Under the pieces are notes generated by a model that worked only from the letters and a program-made list of their open reading frames with translations, searched no databases and was not told where the DNA came from. From Lutibacter citreus (GTDB taxonomy: Bacteria; Bacteroidota; Bacteroidia; Flavobacteriales; Flavobacteriaceae), in assembly GCF_003260195.1 (NCBI RefSeq), contig NZ_QEIH01000007.1, positions 62,001 through 126,000 of the forward strand: 64,000 nt of DNA, written 5' to 3'. Position 1 is the first letter of the stretch. Each line of letters opens with the position of its first letter. Both the position numbers and the translations under genes were made by a program. Positions 38,090 through 48,368 of this stretch are shown here, piece by piece.

Positions 38090-39004
38090 ATGAAAAGAAG
38101 AAATTTTATACAAAAATCTACAGCTACAGCGGCATTTTTAACCTTAGGTGGTTTAAGTTTAGAATCATTTGGTAAATCAACCAGAAAACATATTACAATA
38201 TTGCATACAAATGACGTTCATAGTCATATTCAACCTTTTGATGTAAATCACTATAAATACCCAAATTTAGGAGGTGTAGCAAGAAGAGCTACTCTTGTAG
38301 AAAATATTAGAAAAGAAAATCCAAATACATTATTATTGGATGCTGGTGACATATTTCAAGGAACACCTTATTTTAATTTTTACGGAGGTGAATTAGAATT
38401 TAAGCTAATGAGTATGCTAAAATATGACCTTGCTACTATTGGAAATCACGATTTTGACAATGGAATTAATGGATTATATGCCCAACTACCTCATGCTAAA
38501 TTTAATTTTGTTTCAGCTAATTATAATTTTAAAAATACAGTTTTAGATACGCACGTTAAGCCTTATAAAACATTTATTAAAGATGGAATTAAAATTGGAA
38601 TTTTTGGTTTAGGAATTAAACTAGATGGATTGGTTGAAAAAGATTTATTTAAAGAAACTAAATATCTTGATCCAATTGAAATAGCCCAAGATATGAGCCG
38701 TATTTTAAAAGATGAAGAACATTGCGATTTAGTTATCTGCCTTTCTCATTTAGGATACTATTACAAAAGTGCTCCATCTAAAATTAGTGATTTAAATTTA
38801 GCAGCAAAAACAAAAAATATAGATTTAATAATTGGTGGCCATACCCACACTTTTTTACCAAAACCTACAGTTACAAAAAACAGTATTGGTGAAAATGTTT
38901 TAATAAATCAAGTTGGTTGTTACGGAATAAATGTAGGGCGCGTAGATTTTTATTTTGATAGTAATAAAAACATCGCTAGTAAAGGAAAAAGTATTATCGT
39001 TTAA
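38090..39004 (+). CDS. 5'-nucleotidase metallophosphatase subunit
   Basis: A 304 aa calcineurin-like phosphoesterase with a Tat-like signal (RRNFIQKS). The metal-binding motifs are complete: D42-x-H44 in [26 protein letters not shown] and GGHTHTF. It corresponds to the N-terminal half of UshA. It lies 3 bp after the gene for the C-terminal domain, so the catalytic and substrate-binding halves are separate polypeptides in reversed order. GMP reductase follows after 28 bp, and all three genes may form a purine nucleotide salvage unit. Confidence 0.9.
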   Translation: MKRRNFIQKSTATAAFLTLGGLSLESFGKSTRKHITILHTNDVHSHIQPFDVNHYKYPNLGGVARRATLVENIRKENPNTLLLDAGDIFQGTPYFNFYGGELEFKLMSMLKYDLATIGNHDFDNGINGLYAQLPHAKFNFVSANYNFKNTVLDTHVKPYKTFIKDGIKIGIFGLGIKLDGLVEKDLFKETKYLDPIEIAQDMSRILKDEEHCDLVICLSHLGYYYKSAPSKISDLNLAAKTKNIDLIIGGHTHTFLPKPTVTKNSIGENVLINQVGCYGINVGRVDFYFDSNKNIASKGKSIIV

Positions 39005-39032
39005 AATAAACAATAAGTTAAATAAAATAAAG

Positions 39033-40073
39033 ATGAGAATTGAAACAGGATTGAAGTTAGGTTTTAAAGATGTAATGATTAGACCTAAAAGATCCACACT
39101 TAGCTCAAGAGCTCAAGTAGCATTAGATAGAGAATTTACTTTTTTACACAGCAAATATAAATGGAATGGAGTTCCAATCATGGCTGCCAACATGGACACG
39201 GTTGGTACTTTTGAAATGGCTAAAGCTCTTGGTAAACATAAAATTTTCACTGCAATTCATAAGCATTATTCAATAGAAGAATGGAAAGTATTTATGGATT
39301 CTATAGATGAATCTATTTCAGAATACATTGCCGTAAGCACTGGAACTAGCGAAACCGATGCAAAAAAAATATCCATTATTTTTGAGCAAAATCCACAGTT
39401 AAAATTTATATGTATTGATGTTGCAAATGGTTATTCAGAACATTTTGTGAAGTTTGTAAAAAAAACACGTCAAAAATACCCTAACAAAGTAATTATGGCT
39501 GGAAATGTAGTAACTGGAGAAATGGTTGAAGAACTAATTCTTGCCGGTGCAGACATTGTAAAAGTTGGTATTGGACCTGGGTCTGTTTGCACAACACGTG
39601 TAAAAACGGGTGTTGGTTACCCACAACTTTCCGCCATTATAGAATGTGCAGATGCAGCGCACGGCTTAGGAGGTCAAATTGTATCTGACGGTGGCTGTAA
39701 AGTTCCTGGTGATATTGCTAAAGCATTTGGAGGTGGAGCAGATTTTGTAATGTTAGGTGGTATGTTAGCTGGTCATGAAGAAAGTGGCGGTAAAACTATT
39801 GAAATTAATGGCGAAAAATTTAAACAGTTTTATGGTATGAGTTCAGAAACGGCTATGAATAAACATGTTGGTGGTGTTGCAAATTATAGAGCCTCGGAAG
39901 GAAAAACAGTTGAAATTCCGTTTAGAGGACCTGTTGAAAATACCGTTCAAGATTTTTTAGGTGGACTAAGATCTACCTGTACCTATGTTGGTGCTAGTAG
40001 ATTAAAAGAACTTACAAAAAGAACTACTTTTATAAGAGTTCAAGAACAACATAACCAAGTGTTCTCAAAATAA
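39033..40073 (+). CDS. guaC: GMP reductase
   Basis: A 346 aa IMPDH/GMPR-family enzyme that reduces GMP to IMP with NADPH. The start at 39033 ([20 protein letters not shown]) matches the family start; upstream in-frame codons run into the previous gene and are not used. Key sites are [10 protein letters not shown], the catalytic Cys in [11 protein letters not shown], and the glycine-rich [20 protein letters not shown]. There is no CBS pair, as expected for GMPR. It follows the 5'-nucleotidase genes and ends in a strong terminator. Confidence 0.95.
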   Translation: MRIETGLKLGFKDVMIRPKRSTLSSRAQVALDREFTFLHSKYKWNGVPIMAANMDTVGTFEMAKALGKHKIFTAIHKHYSIEEWKVFMDSIDESISEYIAVSTGTSETDAKKISIIFEQNPQLKFICIDVANGYSEHFVKFVKKTRQKYPNKVIMAGNVVTGEMVEELILAGADIVKVGIGPGSVCTTRVKTGVGYPQLSAIIECADAAHGLGGQIVSDGGCKVPGDIAKAFGGGADFVMLGGMLAGHEESGGKTIEINGEKFKQFYGMSSETAMNKHVGGVANYRASEGKTVEIPFRGPVENTVQDFLGGLRSTCTYVGASRLKELTKRTTFIRVQEQHNQVFSK

Positions 40074-40090
40074 ATTATTTTTATAATTAA

Positions 40091-40131
40091 ATGTCTGTGA
40101 TTTTTCTATTTCACAGACATTTATTTTTTTA
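40091..40131 (+). terminator. Terminator after guaC
   Basis: ATGTCTGTGA and TCACAGACAT form a perfect 10 bp stem around a 10 nt loop, followed by a T-rich tract. Confidence 0.85.
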
Positions 40132-40260
40132 CAAATCCTCAATACTTTCACATCTTTCTTTAGGTTTATTTTAAATTACAACACCTTTTATAATTAAAAC
40201 CGCAATAAAACCTATTATTTAGTAAATCTTCTTATTTTTAGCATTACTAATTAAAAAAGA

Positions 40261-42522
40261 ATGAAAGAAAGTAAAAACCTTACAATTGGAGTTCCTCCAA
40301 AAAGTGCTGCTGGAATAAAAGCTGTTTTTATTTCAATACAACAAATTACAAAAAGAATGTCTTTTTATAATACTTTTAAAGCACTCAAGAATTTAAACCA
40401 AAAAAAGGGAACTGATTGTCCAGGATGTGCTTGGCCTGATCCTACCCATAGATCTAAATTAGGTGAATTTTGTGAAAATGGGGTTAAAGCAATAGCTGAG
40501 GAGGCTATGGATAAAAGGGCAAATTCTGCTTTTTTTTCTAAATACTCATTATCCGAATTAAAAAAACAAAGTGATTATTGGCTAGGTCAACAAGGACGAT
40601 TAACAAATCCCATGATTATTGAATCTGGAAATTCTAATTACGCTCCAATTTCTTGGGAAAAAGCTTATAAAATTATTGGCGAAAATTTAAACAATCTAAG
40701 TAATCCTAATAAAGCTACATTTTATACTTCAGGAAGAACTAGCAATGAAGCTGCTTTTCTATACCAATTATTTGTTCGTATGTATGGAACAAATAACCTG
40801 CCAGATTGTTCTAATATGTGTCATGAATCTAGTGGTGCAGCTCTATATAATACTGTTGGAATTGGAAAAGGTTCTGTAACTTTAAATGATCTTTATAAAG
40901 CCGAATTAATACTAATATTTGGTCAAAATCCTGCAACAAATCATCCAAGAATGCTTGTAGCTCTTGAAAAAGCTAAAAAAAATGGAGCGAAAATAGTTTC
41001 TATTAATCCTCTAAAAGAAGCGGGATTGGTGAATTTTAAAAATCCACAAACAGCAAAAGGAATTATAGGAAAAGGAACTACAATATCTGATTTATACTTA
41101 CAGCTTAAAATAAATGAAGATGTAGCCTTATTAAAAGCAGTAATGTATAAATTGTTTAAAAAAGCAGCTACCTCCCCTTCTATTATAGATTCTAACTTTA
41201 TCAATAATAAAACAATAGATTTTGAAAGTTTTAAGAAAGAAATAACCTCGCAAAATATTGAAGAATTAATAACTAGAACAGGACTTAATGAAAGTGAAAT
41301 AGATGCTTTTGTTGATTTAATTGTTCCAAGAAAAAAAATTATTGCTTGTTGGGGAATGGGATTAACACAGCACGTAAACGGTGTTGATAATATTCAAGAA
41401 GTTGTAAACCTTTTATTAATGAAAGGAAGTATTGGTAAAGAAGGCGCTGGTACCTGTCCTGTGCGCGGTCATAGTAATGTACAAGGAGACAGAACTATGG
41501 GGATAGCTGAACGACCATCAAAACAATTACTTGAAAAAATTAGTGAAAATTTTGGATTTACCCCACCAAAAGAAAGTGGTCTATCAGTAGTTGAATCTAT
41601 TGCTGCTATGCATCAAGAAAAGGTAAAAGTATTTATAGCTATGGGTGGTAATTTTTTATCAGCAGCTCCAGACACTAATTTTACAGAACAAGCATTGGAA
41701 AAATGTGATTTAACAGTTCATATTTCAACTAAATTAAATCGTTCTCATTTAACTCATGGAAAAATTGGATTAATTCTTCCTTCAATGGGTAGAACTGATA
41801 AATTCATACAAAATGGAAAAGAAGAATTTGTAACTGTTGAAAACTCCATGGGAATTGTGCATTCTTCACAAGGAAAACTTACTCCACCATCTTCAATGGT
41901 TGAAAGTGAACCTCTTATTGTCGCTAATATTGCAAAAGCAACCTTAAAACAAAGTAAAGTAGATTGGGATTTTTTAACCAATGATTTTGGAAATATTAGA
42001 GATTTAATTGACAAAACAATTGCAGGTTTTGAAAATTATAATGAACGCGTTAAAAATCCAATTGGGTTTGAATTACCAAATGGTGCCAGAACAGGAAACT
42101 TTACAACCCCAACAAAAAAAGCGAAATTTACTGTAAATAAAGTGAGCCAAACAAAATTTGATAATAATGAATTTATTATGATGACTACAAGAAGTCACGA
42201 TCAATTTAACACAACAATTTATGGATTAGATGATAGATATAGAGGTATTTATAATGGAAGAATGGTTGTTTTTATGAATGAAGAAGATGTTGCAAATCTA
42301 AACCTACAAAAAGGAGATTTAGTAAGTTTATATAATAATTATAGTAATACAAAACGTGAAGTATCTGGTTTTGCCGTAGTTCCTTACAATATTCCAAAAG
42401 GTTGTTTGGCTACTTACTTCCCCGAAGCAAATCCGTTAGTTCCATTAGAATTAACAGCCCATATTAGTCATACGCCTTCTTCTAAATCTGTAAAAGTAAA
42501 AATTAAAAAGATGGAAGTTTAA
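40261..42522 (+). CDS. YdeP/FdhF-like molybdopterin oxidoreductase
   Basis: A 753 aa cytoplasmic molybdoenzyme of the YdeP subgroup of formate dehydrogenase-like proteins. The N-terminus has the typical PKSAAGIKAVFISIQQ and the motif DCPGCAWPDP, then a cofactor region around SNMCHESSGAALYNTVG, and the C-terminal molydop-binding domain (MMTTRSHDQFNTTIYGLDDR). No selenocysteine codon and no Tat signal are seen. YdeP relatives are linked to acid resistance in E. coli, but the reaction is not known. It stands alone without accessory subunits and is not part of the sulfur locus further right. Confidence 0.88.
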   Translation: MKESKNLTIGVPPKSAAGIKAVFISIQQITKRMSFYNTFKALKNLNQKKGTDCPGCAWPDPTHRSKLGEFCENGVKAIAEEAMDKRANSAFFSKYSLSELKKQSDYWLGQQGRLTNPMIIESGNSNYAPISWEKAYKIIGENLNNLSNPNKATFYTSGRTSNEAAFLYQLFVRMYGTNNLPDCSNMCHESSGAALYNTVGIGKGSVTLNDLYKAELILIFGQNPATNHPRMLVALEKAKKNGAKIVSINPLKEAGLVNFKNPQTAKGIIGKGTTISDLYLQLKINEDVALLKAVMYKLFKKAATSPSIIDSNFINNKTIDFESFKKEITSQNIEELITRTGLNESEIDAFVDLIVPRKKIIACWGMGLTQHVNGVDNIQEVVNLLLMKGSIGKEGAGTCPVRGHSNVQGDRTMGIAERPSKQLLEKISENFGFTPPKESGLSVVESIAAMHQEKVKVFIAMGGNFLSAAPDTNFTEQALEKCDLTVHISTKLNRSHLTHGKIGLILPSMGRTDKFIQNGKEEFVTVENSMGIVHSSQGKLTPPSSMVESEPLIVANIAKATLKQSKVDWDFLTNDFGNIRDLIDKTIAGFENYNERVKNPIGFELPNGARTGNFTTPTKKAKFTVNKVSQTKFDNNEFIMMTTRSHDQFNTTIYGLDDRYRGIYNGRMVVFMNEEDVANLNLQKGDLVSLYNNYSNTKREVSGFAVVPYNIPKGCLATYFPEANPLVPLELTAHISHTPSSKSVKVKIKKMEV

Positions 42523-42601
42523 AGGTAATACCTTGTAACTCTTAGAGTGCAAAAGGAAATTACCACACTTGAGAATCTAAAATAAGTTACTTTTTTAATT
42601 T

Positions 42602-43570
42602 CTACTTACTTTTCAATTCCCAGGTTCTAACCCAATCAATTTTCATAGTATTTATTGAAGTGTCCAGTAAATCATTTTTAACTGCAAGGCCACCTAACCA
42701 ATCTACATCAAATGTCCATAGATCCCAAATAATATTTAAATCTCTTGTAAAATCTCTTTCAGAAACAACATTATCTGCAGGTTCACCATCTAAATAAAAT
42801 TGAATATGAGTAGCATCTTTCCACCAAACACCTACTGTATGGTATTCTTCATTCCATTTTTTTCCTTTTAAAGGATTCTTTTCTGATAAATTTCTATTAT
42901 CAAAATTCCCATCATTTCTTTTAACATCATTATCTACAACATGAAAATATTGAGAATTCATCTGCCAAGGAAAATCTTCCTTACAATTACATGATGGATT
43001 AGAGTTATTTTCAATTATGTCAATTTCATTTCTATCAGCGCTATTACCATTATTCAACCAAAATGTATTAAATGCAGAAATATGTGCAGTTTTTATGCTA
43101 CTTTCAGTATACATTGGATAATTAATTTGCGTTCTTGATTGTACTCTAGATGTATTAAACCATCTTTCATCCCCCTCTTCAAGCGTTGCTTTTATCCATA
43201 AATTACCCTCAGAAACTCCTGAGTTTTCAGCTTTCATTTTTACAGGAACACCATAATTCCATAGAGGTTTAAACCATTTAGTAGAATTCCATGAATCAAA
43301 TTCATCTGATAAACTTTCTACTTTCACCCATTTCATATCATTAGGAGTTGTATCATCTATGGATACAAAAGAAGGTTTGTTTGGATCAATATTAGTAAAA
43401 TCAACTTCATCTCCACCTTCATTATTTAAAGTATCTTCTTCTTCATTAATTTGAGTATTATCATCTTCATCAATTGCATTATCATCGCTGCTACAAGAAG
43501 TAAATAAAACTACGGTGATTATAATCAAAAACACTCTATTCAAATTCAATTCTATATTCATGTACTTCAT
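42602..43570 (-). CDS. Family 16 glycoside hydrolase lipoprotein
   Basis: A 322 aa protein from the ATG at 43570 (a TTG nine codons upstream is unlikely). The lipobox LFTSC gives a lipidated Cys at about residue 26, followed by an acidic linker (residues 28-58). The GH16 domain carries the catalytic motif E182-I-D184-I-I-E187, the E-x-D-x-x-E (beta-bulge) form. Aromatic residues such as WFNTSRVQSR and WLNNGNSADRNE line the cleft. GH16 enzymes of marine flavobacteria cut agar, porphyran, carrageenan or laminarin; the present sequence looks closest to agarase/porphyranase types, but the substrate is not settled. It is a lone gene, not in a SusCD locus. Confidence 0.85.
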   Translation of the reverse strand: MKYMNIELNLNRVFLIIITVVLFTSCSSDDNAIDEDDNTQINEEEDTLNNEGGDEVDFTNIDPNKPSFVSIDDTTPNDMKWVKVESLSDEFDSWNSTKWFKPLWNYGVPVKMKAENSGVSEGNLWIKATLEEGDERWFNTSRVQSRTQINYPMYTESSIKTAHISAFNTFWLNNGNSADRNEIDIIENNSNPSCNCKEDFPWQMNSQYFHVVDNDVKRNDGNFDNRNLSEKNPLKGKKWNEEYHTVGVWWKDATHIQFYLDGEPADNVVSERDFTRDLNIIWDLWTFDVDWLGGLAVKNDLLDTSINTMKIDWVRTWELKSK

Positions 43571-43700
43571 AAGTATTAAACTATTTTTATAACACAAAAA
43601 TAGTCTTTGGAAGTAAAAAAATCCGTAACTATTATTTATTTTAGTAGAACAGATAATTTTTATTTACTTTTAAACAATTTACCTTTAACAACTAAAACAC

Positions 43701-45713
43701 TCAAAATAAACCTTTTAAAAGTGAATCCTCAACCAAATTTGGAAGTGTAACTTTTAATTCGGGTCTACGTTTCATTTCTCGTTTAATAGCAAATAGCGCC
43801 TCATTATTTCTGGCCCAACTTCTACGTGCAATTCCATTATTTACATCATAAAACAGCATGTTTTTTAAACGTTCATCAGCTTCTTTGGTTCCGTCTAACA
43901 ACATTCCAAAGCCTCCATTTATAACTTCTCCCCAACCAACTCCACCTCCATTATGAATTGAAACCCAAGTTGCGCCTCTAAAACTATCTCCAATTACATT
44001 CTGAATTGCCATATCTGCTGTAAATCTACTGCCATCATAAATATTACTGGTTTCTCTATACGGAGAATCTGTTCCACTTACATCATGATGATCACGACCT
44101 AAAACCACTGCTCCAATTTCACCTTTTGAAATAGCATTGTTAAAAGCTTCTGCAATTTTTGAACGCCCTTCAGCATCTGCATATAAAATACGAGCCTTTG
44201 AGCCAACTACTAATTTATTTGCTTTAGCATTTTTAATCCAAGTAATATTATCTTGCATTTGCAATTGAATCTCTTTTGGAGATTCAATCATAATTTCAGT
44301 TAAAACCTTCATTGCAATTGCATCTGTTTTATCTAAATCTTCTTGCTTTCCTGAAGCACAAACCCATCTAAAAGGACCAAAACCATAATCAAAACACATT
44401 GGCCCTAGTATATCCTGAACATAGGAAGGATATTTAAAATCTATATTATTTTTGGCAAACACATTTGCTCCAGCACGAGACGCTTCTAATAAAAAAGCAT
44501 TTCCATAATCAAAAAAGTAAGTACCTTTTACGGCATGTTTATTTATAGCATCAGCCTGACGAACTAACGAAGCTTTTACATGTTTTTTGAATTTTTCTGG
44601 ATTATTTTTAATTAAAATATTACTTTCTTCAAAAGTTAAATCAACCGGATAATATCCTCCTGACCAAGGATTGTGCAAAGAAGTTTGATCTGAACCAACG
44701 TGTATATAAATATTTTCTTTATCAAATTGCTCCCAAACATCAACAACATTACCAATATACGCAATAGAAACATCCTCCTTTTTAATTTGAGCTTGTTTCA
44801 CTTTTATTACTAAATCTTTTAAATTATCAGTTAAAACATCTACCCAGCCTTGTTCATATCTTTTTGTTGCAGCATTTGCATTTACTTCAGCGCAAACTGT
44901 AATGCAACCAGCTATATTTCCTGCTTTAGGCTGCGCACCACTCATACCGCCTAAACCGGATGTTAAAAATATTTTTCCTGTAGAATTTTCATTTGTTTTC
45001 AATATTTTTCTAAAGGCATTAATTAACGTAATAGTTGTCCCATGAACAATCCCTTGAGGTCCTATATACATAAATGATCCTGCAGTCATTTGCCCATATT
45101 GAGTAACTCCTAAAGCATTAAATTTTTCCCAATCATCTTGTTTAGAATAGTTGGGAACCATCATCCCATTTGTAACCACAACTCTAGGTGCACTTTTTGA
45201 AGAAGGAAACAATCCCATTGGGTGACCCGAATACATATTTAAGGTTTGCTCATCTGTCATGATAGCCAGATATTGCATTGTTAAAAGGTATTGTGCCCAA
45301 TTTTGAAAAACAGCCCCATTTCCACCATAAGTAATTAACTCATTTGGATGTTGCGCTACCTCTGGATTTAAATTATTTTGAATCATTAACATAATACCAG
45401 CTGCCTGTTGTGTTTTTGCAGGATATGCTTTAATGGGCCTTGCATATAAATCGTAATTTGGTTTAAAACGATGCATATAAATTCTACCAAATGTTTTTAA
45501 CTCTTCAGCAAATTCAACAGCCAAAACAGCATGCCATTTACTAGGGAAGTAACGTAGTGCATTTCTAATTGCTAATTTTTTTTCTTCAATTGTAAGAATA
45601 TCTTTACGCTTTGGTGCTGGATTACCATTTTTGGGATAAGCTTTTTTATTAGGTAATTCTATTGGAATACCTTGAAGTATTATTTCTTGAAAATCAGTAT
45701 AAGTAGTACTCAT
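43701..45713 (-). CDS. hutU: Urocanate hydratase
   Basis: A 670 aa urocanase, which converts urocanate to imidazolone propionate in histidine breakdown using NAD+ as a catalytic group. The dinucleotide site appears as SGLGGMSGAQPKAGNIAG, with FDYGNAFLLEASRAG and GPFRWVCASGKQEDL near the active site. It is about 110 residues longer than the usual bacterial HutU (around 555 aa) and matches the long form also seen in animals. It follows hutH by 9 bp. hutI and hutG are not in the window. Confidence 0.95.
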   Translation of the reverse strand: MSTTYTDFQEIILQGIPIELPNKKAYPKNGNPAPKRKDILTIEEKKLAIRNALRYFPSKWHAVLAVEFAEELKTFGRIYMHRFKPNYDLYARPIKAYPAKTQQAAGIMLMIQNNLNPEVAQHPNELITYGGNGAVFQNWAQYLLTMQYLAIMTDEQTLNMYSGHPMGLFPSSKSAPRVVVTNGMMVPNYSKQDDWEKFNALGVTQYGQMTAGSFMYIGPQGIVHGTTITLINAFRKILKTNENSTGKIFLTSGLGGMSGAQPKAGNIAGCITVCAEVNANAATKRYEQGWVDVLTDNLKDLVIKVKQAQIKKEDVSIAYIGNVVDVWEQFDKENIYIHVGSDQTSLHNPWSGGYYPVDLTFEESNILIKNNPEKFKKHVKASLVRQADAINKHAVKGTYFFDYGNAFLLEASRAGANVFAKNNIDFKYPSYVQDILGPMCFDYGFGPFRWVCASGKQEDLDKTDAIAMKVLTEIMIESPKEIQLQMQDNITWIKNAKANKLVVGSKARILYADAEGRSKIAEAFNNAISKGEIGAVVLGRDHHDVSGTDSPYRETSNIYDGSRFTADMAIQNVIGDSFRGATWVSIHNGGGVGWGEVINGGFGMLLDGTKEADERLKNMLFYDVNNGIARRSWARNNEALFAIKREMKRRPELKVTLPNLVEDSLLKGLF

Positions 45714-45722
45714 ATTGCTGTA

Positions 45723-47270
45723 TTAATAAGTTTCAAATTCAGTATCAAACTCGCTATAAGAATTTATATTTTGTTTTGTGATTTCTAATAAAGAATTAGA
45801 TTTTAAAATTGCTATTGCTTTTTCAATATCTAAAGAAAAAATTCGATCTTCAGTTGCATGTTCAATTTTTGAACGTACTAAATTGTGAACCTCATCTAAT
45901 GTTTTACTCGATTTTAATGGTTTTCTAAAATCAAATGCTTGTGCTGCACACAATAATTCAATTGCTAAAATTTTTTCTAAATTACCAATAACCTGTAATG
46001 CTTTTCTACTGGAAATAGACCCCATACTTACGTGATCTTCTTGCCCTAAAGAAGTTGGTATACTATCTGCACTTGACGGAAAGCACAAGCCTTTATTTTC
46101 ACTAACCAAAGCAGCTGATGCATATTGTAAAATCATAAACCCTGAATTTAATCCTGTATCTTTTAACAATAATCTTGGAGTTCCCTCATATTTCCCTCCT
46201 AAGGATAAATAAATACGTCTGTCTGAAATACTTCCTAATTCCGCCACCGCTAAACACGCATAATCTAAAGGCATTGCCAATGGTTGTCCGTGAAAACTAC
46301 CTCCGCTAATAATTAAATCTTCTGAAATAATTATTGGATTATCTGTTACAGAATTCATTTCGGTTTCAACCATTTCTTTTAAATGCAACCAAGCATTTCT
46401 TGAACTACCATGAACCTGAGGAATACAACGCATTGAATAAGGGTCTTGTACTTTTCCACAATTTTGATGAGAGGCTCCAATTTCAGAATCCTTTAAAAAA
46501 GTTCTCATTCTACTTGCTACATGAATAATTCCTTTAAAAGGACGCGTTTGGTGTAATTCTTTATAAAATGGTGTTTGAGACCCCATTAAACCTTCAATCA
46601 TTAAACTACCTATTAAATCGGCATGCGATAAACATTTGTACATTTTGTCAACAACCATAACTGCATGCGCCAAAATAAACTGAGTTCCATTTATTAATGC
46701 CAAACCAGCTTTTGGATGCAATATTATTGGTTGAAGTTTAAACTCTAATAAAACTTGTTGAGTTGGTACTAATTCATTTTTATAATACACTTTACCTTCT
46801 CCAATTAATGGTAAAAATAAATGTGCCAACGGACAAAGATCTCCTGATGCTCCAACAGAACCTTGCTCAGGAACCATAGGTATAATATCATTTTCTATAA
46901 ACCATATTATACGGTTTAATATTTTAATTGAAATACCCGAATACCCTTTTGAAAGTGAGTGAACTTTTAAAATAAGCATTAGTTTAGCTAAATCCTTATC
47001 AATTGGTTTCCCAACACCTACAGCGTGACTTAATAGAATTTTACGCTGTAAAATACTTGTATTTTCTTTTGAAATAATGGTATCACATAAAGGTCCAAAA
47101 CCTGTATTAATACCATAAACTGCTTTATCTTTTTTTGCTGTAGCAATAACTATATCATGACATTTTTTAATGTTGTTTTTTGCCTCATTAGTTATAACAC
47201 CTTTTAGTTTTCCTTTAAGAATATGTAACACCTTACCAACAGTAAGAGAATCTAGCCCGTATTTAAACAT
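45723..47270 (-). CDS. hutH: Histidine ammonia-lyase
   Basis: A 515 aa lyase that removes ammonia from histidine to give urocanate, the first step of the hut pathway. The MIO cofactor triad is A141-S142-G143 in GSVGASGDLCPLAHL. Other active-site stretches are INTGFGPLC, NGTQFILAH, and QEDHVSMGS in the C-terminal half. It heads the leftward hutH-hutU operon behind a -7 box at 47300-47293. A LysR-type regulator is transcribed divergently, suggesting local control. Confidence 0.95.
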   Translation of the reverse strand: MFKYGLDSLTVGKVLHILKGKLKGVITNEAKNNIKKCHDIVIATAKKDKAVYGINTGFGPLCDTIISKENTSILQRKILLSHAVGVGKPIDKDLAKLMLILKVHSLSKGYSGISIKILNRIIWFIENDIIPMVPEQGSVGASGDLCPLAHLFLPLIGEGKVYYKNELVPTQQVLLEFKLQPIILHPKAGLALINGTQFILAHAVMVVDKMYKCLSHADLIGSLMIEGLMGSQTPFYKELHQTRPFKGIIHVASRMRTFLKDSEIGASHQNCGKVQDPYSMRCIPQVHGSSRNAWLHLKEMVETEMNSVTDNPIIISEDLIISGGSFHGQPLAMPLDYACLAVAELGSISDRRIYLSLGGKYEGTPRLLLKDTGLNSGFMILQYASAALVSENKGLCFPSSADSIPTSLGQEDHVSMGSISSRKALQVIGNLEKILAIELLCAAQAFDFRKPLKSSKTLDEVHNLVRSKIEHATEDRIFSLDIEKAIAILKSNSLLEITKQNINSYSEFDTEFETY

Positions 47271-47292
47271 ATATATATGGTTTTTCTTATAA

Positions 47293-47300
47293 CAAATTTA
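47293..47300 (-). promoter_or_regulatory. -7 box for hutH
   Basis: TAAATTTG on the minus strand, 22 bp before the hutH start codon, fits TAnnTTTG. It lies back to back with the box for the LysR gene. Confidence 0.6.
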
Positions 47301-47304
47301 CCAT

Positions 47305-47312
47305 TATATTTG
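47305..47312 (+). promoter_or_regulatory. -7 box for the LysR gene
   Basis: TATATTTG on the plus strand, 38 bp before the ATG at 47351, fits TAnnTTTG. With the hutH box only 4 bp away, one bound regulator could control both directions. Confidence 0.6.
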
Positions 47313-47350
47313 ATGCTTATTAATACCATCTTTATCAATATTTAATAATT

Positions 47351-48235
47351 ATGAGTTATCAATTAGAATTGAGACATCTTCGTTATTTTTTAGCCGTTGC
47401 AGAAGAATTACATTTTAGGAAGGCGGCTGATAAACTATTTATTTCACAACCTGGATTGAGCAGACAAATAAAACAAATGGAGCAAGATTTAGGCATTGTT
47501 TTATTTGAACGAGATAATAGAAATGTAACTTTAACAAAAGCTGGAGAATATCTTCAAAAGGAAATATCCATAAATTTAAAGGTTTTAGATACAGTTTTAA
47601 AAAATGCAAAACGAATTCATAAGGGAATTGATGGTAATTTAAATTTTGGTTATGTTGGCTCGGCAATGCAAAATATTATTCCAGAACTTTTAGTTAAAAT
47701 ACGAAGTAAATACCCCAATATTCATTTCAATTTAAAAGAAATGGACAATCAAAAACAACTAGACAACCTACATACGCAAGAAATTGACATAGGGTTTGTA
47801 AGATTGGAACGAGTTCCTAATGAATTAAAAATTCAACCTATTTTAGAAGATACTTTTTCATTGGTATTGCCCAAAAATCATAAATTAAATTCTAATAATT
47901 TTAAGGATTTATCTCAACTAAAAGATGAACCTTTTATAATGTTTGATCCATCTTACAGCCCAAACTATCACCAAAAAATAATGCAAATTTTTGATTATTA
48001 CGGTTTTACACCTATTATTTCTCACAGAACAGTTCATGCATCTTCAATTTATAAATTGGTAGAACATAACTTTGGAATTTCTATTGTTCCTACTTCTCTT
48101 CAACTTGGAAATACTTTAAACGCAAAATTTATTGAACTAAAATCTATTCCACAAAGAACAATTTTATCAGCTGTTTGGAGTAAAAACAATCGCAATCCAA
48201 TTTTAGAAAAAATTATTGAGTTTTTAGTTGATTAA
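47351..48235 (+). CDS. LysR family transcriptional regulator
   Basis: A 294 aa LTTR. The N-terminal winged helix-turn-helix is canonical (RHLRYFLAVAEELHFRKAADKLFISQPGLSRQIKQ split over residues 8-43), followed by a linker helix and a type 2 periplasmic-binding effector domain (from about residue 90). It is divergent from hutH with 80 bp between the start codons. By the usual LTTR pattern it is likely to control hutHU in response to histidine or urocanate; that link is inferred from position. Confidence 0.92.
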   Translation: MSYQLELRHLRYFLAVAEELHFRKAADKLFISQPGLSRQIKQMEQDLGIVLFERDNRNVTLTKAGEYLQKEISINLKVLDTVLKNAKRIHKGIDGNLNFGYVGSAMQNIIPELLVKIRSKYPNIHFNLKEMDNQKQLDNLHTQEIDIGFVRLERVPNELKIQPILEDTFSLVLPKNHKLNSNNFKDLSQLKDEPFIMFDPSYSPNYHQKIMQIFDYYGFTPIISHRTVHASSIYKLVEHNFGISIVPTSLQLGNTLNAKFIELKSIPQRTILSAVWSKNNRNPILEKIIEFLVD

Positions 48236-48368
48236 ACCTAAAATTTAATTTTCTAACAAACTATATTAATTACAAATTAAACTTCTGTCTATCAAATTTT
48301 TAAACGTTAATCACTTACTTTTAAGTAAAAAACATTAATTATTGTAATTTTATTAAATAACTGATATA

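Noticed and set aside
38955-39032. Longer GMP reductase start within the previous gene
   Set aside because: The added 26 residues are not part of the family; the ATG at 39033 gives the standard N-terminus.
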